Of a stretch of DNA of 64,000 bases, positions 43,813 through 53,546 are shown one piece after another. Source of the stretch: G965222505 sp965222505 (GTDB taxonomy: Bacteria; Bacteroidota; Rhodothermia; Rhodothermales; DATKEJ01); NCBI GenBank assembly GCA_965222505.1, contig OZ244956.1, positions 1,488,001 to 1,552,000 of the forward strand. Direction: 5' to 3'. Position numbers and translations under genes: made by a program. How positions within the stretch are numbered: position 1 is the stretch's first letter; each line of letters opens with the position of its first letter. The notes under the pieces were generated by a model, which made no database searches, was not told the origin of the DNA, and was given only the letters and a program-made list of their open reading frames with translations.

Positions 43813-44745
43813 CGCCGTTACCTGAGCCTGACAATCCCAATATGCCACACCAATGCCACCACCCCCATACCAATGCCCCTTGGGACACTCCTGCCAATAC
43901 TGGAACCGACGACCCGTACGCTCGGCAAACTCCAACAGCTTCGACGTTACATGTGCATTGTCGCCGATGACTACCGCGCCCTCTGACAACTTACCTTCGA
44001 TGACCCCGTACTCTCGCTCCTCGTACTCGGCTGAATGGTCGCTGTCGTTGATGAACATATCGATGGACTCTTCGAGCGCTCTCAGCGATTCGATTGAATC
44101 ACCATAGAGGATCTCTCCAACGCTGGCATAAGGCCCTTGCAGAAAGTAGCCCGCCCTGGGTTGAATATCGGTGCCATAGTACCGGCCTCGATGCCCCTCT
44201 TGATGGTTGCGAAGCAGAGCCGCCGTGAGCACACAAGAACCGAGTCCTTTGTCAACGCCAGTTTCGATAACAACGGCCGGCTTCAGGATGCGAACCAAGG
44301 CATACCATCCGGCTCGTTTGCCATAACGGATCTCTGGATCTGAAAATGGGCCGTCTGGACCCGATTGACTCAACCGTTGAAGATGCCGACGCAGATCAGG
44401 GTCCTGTTCGAGTTCTTCGATAAAGGCCATTGCATCGGCTTGCTTGGTATCGGTGACCGAAGCGATGAAGGCGGCGAGGTAGGCTTTGTTGAGCGGCGTC
44501 AGGTCATAGGTGAAATTGGTGTACTCTTTTGAAGTAAGCAACCAGCGCAGTGATGCTTTGAGTTGAGCAAAAAGAGGCGGCGCGATCAGTTTGAGCCGGA
44601 GGATAGCAAAGAGAAGACGGCCCAGTAGGGGCACGCGTCCCAACTGCCTCACTCTGGATTTAATGCTCATAGATTTGGTCTTGAATTTTAGAGTCGTCCT
44701 TCTGGCATTAATTAGACCATTTGACAAATCGGCTGGTTGGTTCAT
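43807..44745 (-). CDS. Class I SAM-dependent methyltransferase (CmcI-like)
   Basis: 312 residues. Motif I is VIETGVDKGLGSCVLTAALL and the next strand is YYGTDIQPRAGYF. MFINDSDHSAEYEEREYGVI is the acidic metal- or substrate-binding block seen in small-molecule methyltransferases of the CmcI/Methyltransf_24 type. The stop codon TAA is part of the R'' box of attC 27 (GCGTAAC on the minus strand), so the gene fills its cassette exactly. This supports the minus direction of the array. Confidence 0.75.
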   Translation of the reverse strand: MNQPADLSNGLINARRTTLKFKTKSMSIKSRVRQLGRVPLLGRLLFAILRLKLIAPPLFAQLKASLRWLLTSKEYTNFTYDLTPLNKAYLAAFIASVTDTKQADAMAFIEELEQDPDLRRHLQRLSQSGPDGPFSDPEIRYGKRAGWYALVRILKPAVVIETGVDKGLGSCVLTAALLRNHQEGHRGRYYGTDIQPRAGYFLQGPYASVGEILYGDSIESLRALEESIDMFINDSDHSAEYEEREYGVIEGKLSEGAVVIGDNAHVTSKLLEFAERTGRRFQYWQECPKGHWYGGGGIGVAYWDCQAQVTAA

Positions 44746-44900
44746 TCCGGCTGTGTTGATGAAGAAATGGAAGACAAAAAGGTGCCTAAATGAAGCAGGG
44801 ACATAGGAGTTTATCGTTGAAAGAGTTCACGCGCGAGCACAAGATTTGGGCTGGTCTGGGAGTTCGAAAGTTGAAATCGAGCACGTCATTTGGCAAGGCG

Positions 44901-45025
44901 GTGTAACGGCCCCAGTTCAGCCGACCCGGGCTGAGGGGATACGACCTAAATCGTGCAGAAAGTCACTCGCCTGGGTGCCGCTGGAACGACCCAACGCCCC
45001 GGGTCGGCTGGAACGGTTGTTATGT
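44901..45025 (-). repeat. attC 28 (LRR protein 2 cassette)
   Basis: R'' ACATAAC, R' GTTACAC; left arm TTCAGCCGACC. The rare GTTAC core at R' matches the GCGTAAC core of the methyltransferase cassette to its left. Confidence 0.92.
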
Positions 45026-45043
45026 GGCCCTACAGCACAATGG

Positions 45044-46912
45044 TCAATTCGGAACCTGACTTGCCTGACCATTCGAGACCAACCACACTGTCAGAAAATC
45101 AAATGCCGTCACTTGTCCATCGAGGTTGAAGTCGGCTGCTAGGTACCCAGCGTTGCCGTTATCGGGCAACCATACATTCAGGAAGTCTGTGGCCGTAACA
45201 CTTCCATCAGAGTTGCCGTCACCGCCCCAGAGACCAAATACGCCATCTTCTAGCTCTACCATCGGCATCATCCCCAGGGCCCGGTCCTGTCCCGTAGTGA
45301 AACTGTAGGGATCGGTGTTATATTTGATGTTCAGCTGACTTGCGCTCATTATCCCTAGATGGTTCCGGTGCTGAATCCAGAGATAATATAGGCCGTCGGC
45401 TACCCCATAAAATTCTACAGGGCTTACACCATCGAGGTCTACTATTTGCCCGTCGGCTCGAATCAGGGCTGCACGTTGACCGATCACCGAGGTTGGCACC
45501 GACTCGAACTCGCGCAGTGACAAAAGGACCCAATCAATTATTGAGTCCGGTATTGTGGTTAGTGTTTCGAAGCCAGCATAGTTCCAGGGTGCGACATTAA
45601 AAGGCTGATTGAGCGGAAAGTCAGACATGGTGACTAGAATAGTCCGCATAGCGCCATCTCCAGTGTAAGCTCCATGTAAAAAGGCTGTGGCATTAAGCTT
45701 GACAGGGCAGTTAGAACTATCGGGCCTCACATCACAGATTAGAGTAGCAAGACACTGGTACTCTGGCGTATCAGGTATACACAAGTCAGGGTTATTACGA
45801 AAATTGCACAGGGACAGATTACAACCTAGTTGAGCTACATTTAGGGGTAGAACTCCTGAGAGTTGATTATTATTAAGCCTGAGTCTTCTCAGATTTGAAA
45901 GGTTACCTAGCTCCGGTGGAATTGGGCCTCCCAGAGAATTAAATCCCAGTTCGAGTTCAAAAAGATTAGGGAGGTTGCCGATTTCTGGTGGAATTGGACC
46001 GACTAAAGAATTATGGTCTAACCTAAGTAGAATCAAATTTGACAAGTTGCCTAGCTCTGGAGGTATCGATCCAGTAAGATTATTGTTGCGCAGGCTAAGG
46101 TATTCTATATTCAATAGATTGCCCAACTCCGAAGGAATTGATCCCGTGAGATTATTATCTTCAATATGAAGCTCTTTCAGATTTGCGAGATTGCCTAGCT
46201 CTGGAGGTATCGAGGTGAGTTGATTGTCGTACAGATACAGAATGTTCAGATTTGCGAGATTGCCTAGCTCTGGAGGTATCGAGGTGAGTTGATTGTCTTC
46301 TAGTTGAAGTATATTTAAGTTAGACAGATTACCCAACTCCGGCGGTATTGGTCCCGTGAGATTACTGCTGGCAAGAAATAGATAGTTCAGTTTGGAAAGG
46401 TTGCCTAACTCCGGCGGTATTGGTCCCGTCATTTGACGGCCCCTCAAAGCAAGAGTGGTAAGATTAGACAAGTTGCCTAATTCCGGTGGTATTGGACCGG
46501 AAAGAGTAGAATAGTTATCTAAATACAGAACGCTGAGATTTGACAAGTTGCCTAATTCCGGTGGTATTGGGCCTACTAGTGAGTTACTTCCAAGGTCGAG
46601 TTGCAGAAGATATGAGAGGTTGCCTAGCTCCGAGGAAATTGGACCTGTTAGCCGATTGAACCGCAGTTCGACACCAGTAACATGGCCCATGGAACACATA
46701 ATACCATACCAACCACACGGAGTATTCGTCACTAGCCAGCCGTCATTATGTGTCCAATTCGGCCCATCGGTACCATTGTAGAATGTAACGAGCGCCTCAC
46801 ACTCAATGACTGAGATCTCGGTTACACTATTGCAATCAAAGCCTTGTGCTTGAAGATTAGATACAGGAGCGATGACACCTAGCACCAGAACCCAAAGGTA
46901 TAATCGAGACAT
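45044..46912 (-). CDS. Secreted plant-type LRR protein with dockerin-like tail
   Basis: 622 residues from ATG 46912 (MSRLYLWVLVLG); an upstream in-frame start adds 21 residues but spoils the signal peptide. After a signal peptide ending LQAQ comes the ECEALVTFYNGTDGPNW lead-in. About 13 leucine-rich repeats of the form PPELGNLSNL.IL.L..N.LTGPI follow, some nearly identical, which points to recent repeat expansion. The tail (GDGNSDGSVTATDF, DFNLDGQVTAFDF) has two calcium-loop-like motifs. It shares its lead-in, LRR and C-terminal 250 residues with 7367-10099, but lacks the fibronectin-like modules. Confidence 0.82.
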   Translation of the reverse strand: MSRLYLWVLVLGVIAPVSNLQAQGFDCNSVTEISVIECEALVTFYNGTDGPNWTHNDGWLVTNTPCGWYGIMCSMGHVTGVELRFNRLTGPISSELGNLSYLLQLDLGSNSLVGPIPPELGNLSNLSVLYLDNYSTLSGPIPPELGNLSNLTTLALRGRQMTGPIPPELGNLSKLNYLFLASSNLTGPIPPELGNLSNLNILQLEDNQLTSIPPELGNLANLNILYLYDNQLTSIPPELGNLANLKELHIEDNNLTGSIPSELGNLLNIEYLSLRNNNLTGSIPPELGNLSNLILLRLDHNSLVGPIPPEIGNLPNLFELELGFNSLGGPIPPELGNLSNLRRLRLNNNQLSGVLPLNVAQLGCNLSLCNFRNNPDLCIPDTPEYQCLATLICDVRPDSSNCPVKLNATAFLHGAYTGDGAMRTILVTMSDFPLNQPFNVAPWNYAGFETLTTIPDSIIDWVLLSLREFESVPTSVIGQRAALIRADGQIVDLDGVSPVEFYGVADGLYYLWIQHRNHLGIMSASQLNIKYNTDPYSFTTGQDRALGMMPMVELEDGVFGLWGGDGNSDGSVTATDFLNVWLPDNGNAGYLAADFNLDGQVTAFDFLTVWLVSNGQASQVPN

Positions 46913-47049
46913 GTGTTGATCTTGGTTACTTCTGCTGAAATCATATAGTTGCTCGGAACAAACTAAGGTATGCACTCATGCGTCACTTTTCAACACGGGA
47001 AAGCCCAGAGGTTAAAAAAGAGCAAGGGAGAGCGTGTGTTTAACGGCCC

Positions 47050-47175
47050 ACATAACGGCCCCAGTTTAGCTGCGCAGGGCTGAGGGGTCAACACCAAGGT
47101 CGTGCAGAAAGACACACGCATGAAATCGCAAGTGCAAAACCCAACGCCCTAAGTCGGCTAGAACGGTTGTTATGT
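47050..47175 (-). repeat. attC 29 (B4 cassette)
   Basis: R'' ACATAAC, R' GTTATGT; left arm TTTAGCTGCGC. A stray TAACGGCCCA duplicates its edge at 47041-47050. Confidence 0.92.
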
Positions 47176-47432
47176 GGCTAAAGACAAACGCGAAGCAAAA
47201 ACTACGAAGAAACCGCATTCAACAACAACCGGCACACCTTCAATACACAACCGCCGACCGGCGAGATGACGAGACGGACGGCCCCAGGGACAACAAGACC
47301 ACTGCCGACCGGCACCTGATCAAAGACGACCCTGGGCCGGCGAGGCCGTCAAGACGGACCACCCAAACGAAGCCGCAACACTTGGTTGAGGCAGGCAAAA
47401 CACCAATGCCGATCCCAAGCGGATGGCGTGCC
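47176..47432 (-). repeat. Family-B body, B4
   Basis: Ends GGCTAAAG and GTGCCAC. The stem is weakened (CGGACC instead of CGGCCC). Confidence 0.85.
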
Positions 47433-47557
47433 ACATAACGGACCAAGTTCAAGTGCACAGGGCAACGAGCAGAAGATAACATATTGCTGGAAATCACACC
47501 CATCAAACCAAGCCGAAAACCCCTAACGCCCTGAGTCGCTTGTAACGGGTGTTAGGC
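47433..47557 (-). repeat. attC 30 (A7 cassette)
   Basis: R'' GCCTAAC, R' GTTATGT; left arm TTCAAGTGCAC. Confidence 0.92.
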
Positions 47558-47840
47558 GGCACCGACGGCGACGAACCCACTTACCTTGAAACACGACACC
47601 CGAGCACCCCGAAAACGCTGACTGACGCACACACATGCCAGCACCGCATACGCAAAATCCAGCGACGACGGTTGGCTGTGGCGCGCTCCTTTCATCTCTT
47701 CAGTGCGCAGGCACACGCCCACCAAGCACTAGCACCGGAGAGGATCACCCTGACCGAGGCGACTTCTTCATCGAGGCCGACCCCATGAGGTGCCGAGGCA
47801 AAGCGTAGCATTAGGGGAGCAGTCTGCGCAGGTGGTGTCC
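47558..47840 (-). repeat. Family-A body, A7
   Basis: Left CGACACCCGAG, unique middle block V3 (GCATACGCAAAATCCAGCG), right GAGGCGACTTC. Confidence 0.85.
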
Positions 47841-47965
47841 GCATAACGGACCAAGTTCAGGCGAACCGGGCTGAGGAGAAGGTAACAAAATCCAGCACAA
47901 AGTCACTCGCCCGGTTTCCGACTGCAACGCCTAACGCCCTGGTTCGCCTGAAACGGTTGTTATAC
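47841..47965 (-). repeat. attC 31 (cassette of gene 48261)
   Basis: R'' GTATAAC, R' GTTATGC; left arm TTCAGGCGAAC. Confidence 0.92.
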
Positions 47966-47982
47966 AACATAGTATCCCGGTC

Positions 47983-48094
47983 CAACTTGACCAAGTGCAG
48001 CCGCACACTTCGAAGCACAATGCGCATCCTGGCTTTGCATTTTGATGTGTATTATCTTGGAAGTCGTCGGCCAACACATACGGTTGCCGATGCG
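47983..48094. other. attC-like relict leader, cassette of gene 48261
   Basis: About 112 bp from CTTGACCAAGTGCAGCCGCA to CATACGGTTGCCGATGC. More diverged, but in the same place relative to attC 31 and the plus-strand gene. Confidence 0.35.
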
Positions 48095-48260
48095 GCTAGA
48101 TCGGGCCGACTGTCATTCTTGATAAGCTACACTTTGCCGTGGCTGTTGGAATCAGTAGTGACTCAAGTTCAATGCATATTTAGTTTGCCATGATCAAGAG
48201 TGGTGCTATATCTGCAATATGTCACAGAGCAACACTGCATAATTTAAGGGTTATGCGCCT

Positions 48261-48707
48261 ATGAGCCTCCGAGAGGAGATCGACAGAATCAAGTACCTAT
48301 TCCTCACGCGGATCGGTGAGCCGAAGGATAACGCCCTCGTCCTCGGCATCCAAGAGGGACTCTTAGGGCCGCCCGAGGATCTCGATATCCTCGGCGTCAA
48401 GCTTGAAAACACGCGCCCGATAAACGTCAAGAAGGGCAGCCGAGGCTTCGCCATATACTTTGACCGCTACGTCGCTTACTCCGTGCGGAACGAGTCATAC
48501 ACGGTGTTCGCTGAGGACGAGGAGTGGAAGGGTGTAACCTTCCGCGAGTACCAGCGGTCCCACTACCTTAACTTCATCGCCGCAGCTACGTTTGCCATCG
48601 ACGAATACCCCGGTCCCCTCCGGCATTACGGGATCATGTGTGAGAACCACGTCATCGATATCGTCAGCGCCGTGGAACCGGAGATCGATCGTTGGGACGG
48701 CGCATAA
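48261..48707 (+). CDS. Hypothetical protein
   Basis: 148 residues, GC-rich, with a well-formed ORF starting ATG. Features are a basic N-terminal helix (SLREEIDRIKYLFLTRIGEP), FAIYFDRYVAYSVRNESYTVF in the middle and FREYQRSHYLNFIAAATFAID later. No family is recognised. It is on the plus strand behind the shared leader, with the shared right-end sequence at 48876-48898. Confidence 0.6.
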   Translation: MSLREEIDRIKYLFLTRIGEPKDNALVLGIQEGLLGPPEDLDILGVKLENTRPINVKKGSRGFAIYFDRYVAYSVRNESYTVFAEDEEWKGVTFREYQRSHYLNFIAAATFAIDEYPGPLRHYGIMCENHVIDIVSAVEPEIDRWDGA

Positions 48708-48897
48708 CCCGCGCCTGCACTCCGACGAAACGCACTACGGCCTTGCTTCGTCCCACCGTCATCGCTGATCTTGCCTCGTTCGACCGGCCCGCCGCTTTTT
48801 GGGGGTGAGCCGCAATCTGTTGCCAACTGTCGCTGGGCAACTCTTTTTGAAAATACCAAGACTACTGCCAACTTATTCTCAGAGCGGATTCAATGTT

Positions 48898-49020
48898 GTA
48901 TAACGGCCCCAGTTCAGGCGCGTAGGGCTAACGGCACAAGATAGCCAACGACTACAAGACACACCCACCGAAAATGACAGAACCCCTAACGCCCTACGTC
49001 GCTTGCAACGGTTGTTATGT
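48898..49020 (-). repeat. attC 32 (B5 cassette)
   Basis: R'' ACATAAC, R' GTTATAC; left arm TTCAGGCGCGT, shared only with attC 35. Confidence 0.92.
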
Positions 49021-49277
49021 GGCTAAAGACAAACGCGATACAAAACATACCAAGTAACCACTGCCAATTCCAACCGGCACCCCTTCAAGGCCAAACCGCC
49101 GCATGGCGAGATGACGAGACAGACGGCTCTGGGGACAACAGGCCCAATGCCGACCGGCACCTGATCAAAGACCACCCTGGGCCGGCGAGCAAGACAAGAC
49201 GGCCCACCCAACCGAAGCCGCAACACATGGCTGAGACAAGCAAAACACCAATGTCGATCCCAAGCGGATGGCGTGCC
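49021..49277 (-). repeat. Family-B body, B5
   Basis: Loop variant GCGAGCAAGACAAGA between GGGCCG and CGGCCC. Confidence 0.85.
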
Positions 49278-49399
49278 ACATAACGGCCCAAGTTCAGGTG
49301 CACAGGGCAGACAGCAGAAGGTAAACAACGGCTGCAAGACACTCCCGCCGAAAACGGCAAAACCCCAACGCCCTGGGTCGCCTGGTACGGTTGTTATGC
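49278..49399 (-). repeat. attC 33 (PIN cassette 1)
   Basis: R'' GCATAAC (its TAA ends the small antitoxin-like gene), R' GTTATGT; left arm TTCAGGTGCAC. Confidence 0.92.
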
Positions 49400-49573
49400 C
49401 GCCCGCTCGCGGCCTACTTCTTCTGCCTTCTCAATAAGCCGCTCTTGGTATTGCTTCTGCATTTTGATATAGTGCTCGACCAACTTCCGAGGATCATGCC
49501 CGAATTGCGCTGATATCCGGTCTCTAGCAGCCCGAACCTGTCCTAAAGCACCTAGTTCTCTTTTATCTTTCAT
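49394..49573 (-). CDS. Small protein downstream of PIN toxin, probable antitoxin
   Basis: 59 residues from ATG 49573 (MKDKRELGALGQ); upstream in-frame Mets overlap the PIN gene further. It is highly charged and helical. The stop TAA lies in the R'' box of attC 33 (GCATAAC). The position after, not before, the PIN gene is less usual. The antitoxin role is inferred from pairing and size. Confidence 0.55.
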   Translation of the reverse strand: MKDKRELGALGQVRAARDRISAQFGHDPRKLVEHYIKMQKQYQERLIEKAEEVGRERAA

Positions 49574-50054
49574 CTTCCTCATCCCCAAGCAATTCTAGTG
49601 GAGTAAGCAGATCCGGCACAAAAAGACCCAATAAGGTGTTGATCCGCCGAATGTGACCAAACTTGTTGGCATTGGCCAAGTGCCGACAGTTCCAGGTCAA
49701 CAGGAAATCACATTTGTGGTACGAAGCCAAAGCCAGATGCAGAGCATCGCCGGCTGGATCGCTCGGCATCACCTTATGTTTAATGTAGACTTCTACGATT
49801 TCAACTACCTCTGGTTCGATAGCCACAAGCGGCAGTGATTGCATCAATGCCAAGCACTTGACCTGCTTCTGAGCAGGGTAGCTGTCGCTTTGCAACTCGC
49901 CGAGTACGGCCACGCTAGTCAAGAGTTGGTAATCTGGCCGGTACTTGTCCCACCATCTACGCGTCCACTGCCGTCTGGCAACGGCTGCGGCGTCGCGCCG
50001 GGTTTCATAGTAGAAACTCGGGATGGTCGTCTCAACGTAGATCTTGGGTTTCAT
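49563..50054 (-). CDS. PIN-domain toxin-like nuclease
   Basis: 163 residues. KPKIYVETTIPSFYYETR is the N-terminal strand of PIN proteins, with E in place of the first Asp of many VapCs. DPAGDALHLALASYHKCDFLLTWNCRHLANANK supplies the second and third acidic positions and the TWN-H block (cited by region, about 97-130). The family cleaves RNA. It is paired with the small gene that overlaps its end. Confidence 0.78.
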   Translation of the reverse strand: MKPKIYVETTIPSFYYETRRDAAAVARRQWTRRWWDKYRPDYQLLTSVAVLGELQSDSYPAQKQVKCLALMQSLPLVAIEPEVVEIVEVYIKHKVMPSDPAGDALHLALASYHKCDFLLTWNCRHLANANKFGHIRRINTLLGLFVPDLLTPLELLGDEEDER

Positions 50055-50294
50055 GCTCCCAAGCTACGCCACCAAAGGCCATAAGGCAACAGCAGACCTA
50101 CCTCCTTGCTCTACGCTGCAACCAGGATCGGCAGTCGTCTGTATGGTCAAAACAGTATCGTATGGCAGCTTCCTCAGCAATATGCTCCGCCTTATTCAGC
50201 AGTCTGATTTGAGTCCTCCTAAACCGTATCAACTTGCATAGGTATCTGCCAAAACCGAGGTCTTATCGAGGATGAAGCCGCTGCGTTTGGGGCG

Positions 50295-50419
50295 GCATAA
50301 CGGCCCCAGTTTAGCCGCGCAGGGCTGGGGGCATACCCTGGAGGTCATGCAGAAAGTCGCACGCACAACGTCGCAAGTTAAACAACAACGCCCTGAGTCG
50401 GCTAGAACGGTAGTTATGC
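50295..50419 (-). repeat. attC 34 (ORF-less cassette D)
   Basis: R'' GCATAAC, R' GTTATGC; left arm TTTAGCCGCGC. The box is preceded by CGGTA instead of CGGTT. Confidence 0.9.
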
Positions 50420-50848
50420 AACACGCGAGACGCGACCAACAAAATACAACAAATCTAACGCCTCCCCTGACCAAAGCCCAAACAGTGAAGCTAACCTCAA
50501 CACCGACAATGAAGGCCCAAAACCGCGCACGGCCTGAAAGCACACACGCCGGACCGGCGAGGTGAAAGAGACGGACCGGCCTCAACACGAAGCGCGATCT
50601 CCGACGGGCACAACACATGAGCCAAGCACTTGGCTGGCGAGTCGGGACGTGAGGTACCATGTGGGCCGACGCGGCAAATGTAAAACAGGGCAACCGTTTT
50701 CAATCACGCATCAGGACTGAGCATCTGAAGTAGCGAGACCTCGCGACTGGTGCCCCATCAGCCGAGCCTGGCCAAAATGTCCCGAAGTCGCGAGGGGGCA
50801 TTGAAACGGCCTCAGCCACATCGGCCGAGCAAAGCGTTGAGCGTGGTT
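50420..50848 (-). repeat. ORF-less cassette body D
   Basis: 429 bp between attC 34 and 35. I see no convincing gene. A segment GACCGGCGAGGTGAAAGAGA resembles the stem-loop region of family B, so it may be a distant relative. Confidence 0.55.
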
Positions 50849-50971
50849 GTATAACGGCCCCAGTTCAGGCGCGTAGGGCTAACGGCACAAGATAGCCAAC
50901 GACTACAAGACACACCCACCGAAAATGACAGAACCCCTAACGCCCTACGTCGCTTGCAACGGTTGTTATGT
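50849..50971 (-). repeat. attC 35 (B6 cassette)
   Basis: R'' ACATAAC, R' GTTATAC; left arm TTCAGGCGCGT; reads the same as attC 32. Confidence 0.92.
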
Positions 50972-51228
50972 GGCTAAAGACAAACGCGATACAAAACATA
51001 CCAAGTAACCACTGCCAATTCCAACCGGCACCCCTTCAAGGCCAAACCGCCGAATGGCGAGATGACGAGACAGACGGCCCCAAGGACAACAACCCCAATG
51101 CCGACCGGCACCTGATCAACGGAGCCTCTGGGCCGGCGAGCAAGACAAGACGGCCCACCCAAATGAAGCCGCAACACATGGCTCAGGCAAGCAAAACACC
51201 AATGCCGATTCCAAGCGGATGGCGTGCC
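50972..51228 (-). repeat. Family-B body, B6
   Basis: Same loop variant as B5; GGAGCCTCTGGGCC replaces GACCACCCTGGGCC. Confidence 0.85.
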
Positions 51229-51353
51229 ACATAACGGACCAAGTTCAGACGCACAGGGCTGAGGGCACACCTTGAGCGTCGCGCAGAAAGTCACCCGCAC
51301 GAAGTCGCAAGTTAAACAACAACGCCCTGCGTCGCCTGGAACGGTTGTTATGT
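51229..51353 (-). repeat. attC 36 (B7 cassette)
   Basis: R'' ACATAAC, R' GTTATGT; left arm TTCAGACGCAC; interior as in attC 4. Confidence 0.92.
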
Positions 51354-51609
51354 GGCCTAAGACAGACGCGACACGAAACTTACCAAGATACCACAGCTAT
51401 ATCCAACCGGCACCCCTTCAAGGCCAAACCGCCGCATGGCGAGATGACGAGACAGACGGCTCTGGGGACAACAGGCCCAATGCCGACCGGCACCTGATCA
51501 AAGACCACCCTGGGCCGGCGAGGCCGTCAAGACGGCCCACCCAACCGAAGCCGCAAAGACTGGTTGAGGTAAGCAAAACGTGAGGCCAACCCCAAGCGGC
51601 TGGCGTGCC
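51354..51609 (-). repeat. Family-B body, B7
   Basis: Left two-thirds as in B1; the end reads as in B2/B3 (AAAACGTGAGGCC) but closes with GTGCCAC: a recombinant. Confidence 0.85.
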
Positions 51610-51733
51610 ACATAACGGCCCAAGTTCAAGTGCACAGGGCAACGAGCAGAAGATAACCAAAGACTGAAAAACATGCCCACCTACCAAAGCCAAAACCCCT
51701 AACGCCCTGCGTCGCTTGTAACGGTTGTTAGGC
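51610..51733 (-). repeat. attC 37 (A8 cassette)
   Basis: R'' GCCTAAC, R' GTTATGT; left arm TTCAAGTGCAC. Confidence 0.92.
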
Positions 51734-52016
51734 GGCACCGACGGCGACGAACCCACTTACCTTGAAACACGACACCCGAGCACCCCGAAAACGCTGACTG
51801 ACGCACACACATGCCAGCACCACACCCACCCGAATCGACGACGACGCGAGGAAGTGGCGTGCTCCTTTCATCTCATCAGTGCGCCGGCACACGCCCACCA
51901 AGCACCAGCACCGGAGAGGATCGCCCTGACTGAGAAGGCTTCTTCATCGAGGCCGACCCCATGAGGTGCCGAGGCAAAGCGTAGCATTGGGGGAGCAGTC
52001 TGCGCAGGTGGTGTCC
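51734..52016 (-). repeat. Family-A body, A8
   Basis: Left CGACACCCGAG, middle V1 with ACACCCACCCG, right GAGAAGGCTTC. Confidence 0.85.
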
Positions 52017-52140
52017 GCATAACGGACCAAGTTCAAGTGCGCAGGGCAACGAGCAGAAGATAACCAAAGACTGAAAAACATGCCCACCTACCAAAGCCAA
52101 AACCCCTAACGCCCTGCGTCGCTTGTAACGGTTGTTAGGC
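52017..52140 (-). repeat. attC 38 (A9 cassette)
   Basis: R'' GCCTAAC, R' GTTATGC; left arm TTCAAGTGCGC. Confidence 0.92.
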
Positions 52141-52421
52141 GGCACCGACGGCGACGAACCCATTCCCTTGAAATGCATCAACTGAGTACCCCGAGCACGC
52201 TGACAGACGCGCCCACATGCCAGCACCGGCCTGGCTCAAAAGGGCAGTGCCGCACCGTTGGTGACGCGCCCCCTTCATCTCTTCAGTGCGCCGGTACGCG
52301 GCATCAAAAGCCGTGCACAACAAGACTGCGCCCACTGAGACGAGCCCACGGCCGAGGTTCACCCTTTGAGCGTCTGATCACAGCCCAGGCCCCTAAGCCA
52401 GAGTTAGCGCAGGTGGTGTCC
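52141..52421 (-). repeat. Family-A body, A9 (divergent right half)
   Basis: Left CATCAACTGAG and middle V2 are normal. From about 52293 to 52410 the sequence is unrelated to other members, then the usual GTGGTGTCCGCATAAC end returns. Confidence 0.8.
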
Positions 52422-52543
52422 GCATAACGGCCCAAGTTCAAGTGCGCAGGGCAGATGCCGTAAGATAAAGGGCGGCTGGAAATCACATACACTTCAAACG
52501 GCTAAACCCTAACGCCCTGCGTCGCTTGGAACGGTTGTTAGGC
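52422..52543 (-). repeat. attC 39 (A10 cassette)
   Basis: R'' GCCTAAC, R' GTTATGC; left arm TTCAAGTGCGC. Confidence 0.92.
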
Positions 52544-52826
52544 GGCACCGACGGCGACGAACCCACTTACCTTGAAACACGACACCCGAGCACCCCGAAA
52601 ACGCTGACTGACGCACACACATGCCAGCACCACACCCGCCCGAATCGACGACGACGCGAGGAAGTGGCGTGCTCCTTTCATCTCATCAGTGCGCAGGCAC
52701 ACGCCCACCAAGCACCGGCACCGGAGAGGATCACCCTGACTGAGAAGGCTTCTTCATCGAGGCCGACCCCATGAGGTGCCGAGGCAAAGCGTAGCATTGG
52801 GGGAGCAGTCTGCGCAGGTGGTGTCC
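52544..52826 (-). repeat. Family-A body, A10
   Basis: Left CGACACCCGAG, middle V1, right GAGAAGGCTTC. Its right half matches A4. Confidence 0.85.
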
Positions 52827-52954
52827 GCATAACGGCCCCAGTTCAGCCGGCCCAGCGGCTGAGGAGAAGGTGCCCAAATCGTGCAGAAAGTCACACGCTC
52901 CCAGTCGCCAGTGCCGAACCTAACGCCCTGGGTCGGCTGTAACGGTTGTTATAC
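52827..52954 (-). repeat. attC 40 (DUF6429 cassette 2)
   Basis: R'' GTATAAC, R' GTTATGC; left arm TTCAGCCGGCC; duplicate of attC 22. Confidence 0.92.
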
Positions 52955-52972
52955 GCCATAGTTGCACGGGCC

Positions 52973-53093
52973 AATCCTGACCAAGTTCAGCCGCACCCTT
53001 ATGGTAAATACCCCCAAACCCCCTCGGCTTTCTTTCTCACCTGAGCACCCTGGAATTTGCACTTCGCGTGGCGGCTGCAACGGCCACGAATGC
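52973..53093. other. attC-like relict leader, DUF6429 cassette copy 2
   Basis: Duplicate of 39592-39712. Confidence 0.45.
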
Positions 53094-53303
53094 GGCTTGA
53101 TTGGGGAAGTACTTCGGCTCATTCTTTATATTGATCACTGGACCGGAGTTTTCTCGACCAAATTATGGAAGTGCTTCGAGATCAATGAGCTACCACGAGT
53201 GCCAGTGATGCTGCCCTGAGAAGTTGCCGCTGAAAAACAGAGCAATCTGTGGAAATGCGTTCGCGCCAGGTGGCCAAGTATATCCTATAACTAGAGTGTT
53301 ACT

Positions 53304-53546
53304 ATGGATTTCGATACCGACAAGATCGACCAGACTGTCTTGGCTCTGCTCTCACTAACCCTGCATGATGTCGATGATTTCGGTGGCCGCGCCTGGAAAG
53401 GCCACGACTGGGATGCACTCAATCGGCTTCATGAGAAAGGCTGGATTAGCGACCCTGTGTCAAAGGCAAAGTCGGTCGTCCTAACACCCAAGGCCATCGA
53501 GGAGTCAAGGAGGCTCTTCGACCAACTCTTCGGAATGCAAGAATGA
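53304..53546 (+). CDS. DUF6429 family protein, copy 2
   Basis: The same 80-residue protein as 39923-40165, offset by 13381 bases. The whole cassette and its left attC are duplicated. Confidence 0.7.
   Translation: MDFDTDKIDQTVLALLSLTLHDVDDFGGRAWKGHDWDALNRLHEKGWISDPVSKAKSVVLTPKAIEESRRLFDQLFGMQE

Noticed and set aside
50229..50693. 154-residue minus-strand ORF across attC 34 and cassette D
   Set aside because: It runs through an attC and has Cys/Arg-rich composition without any recognisable domain.
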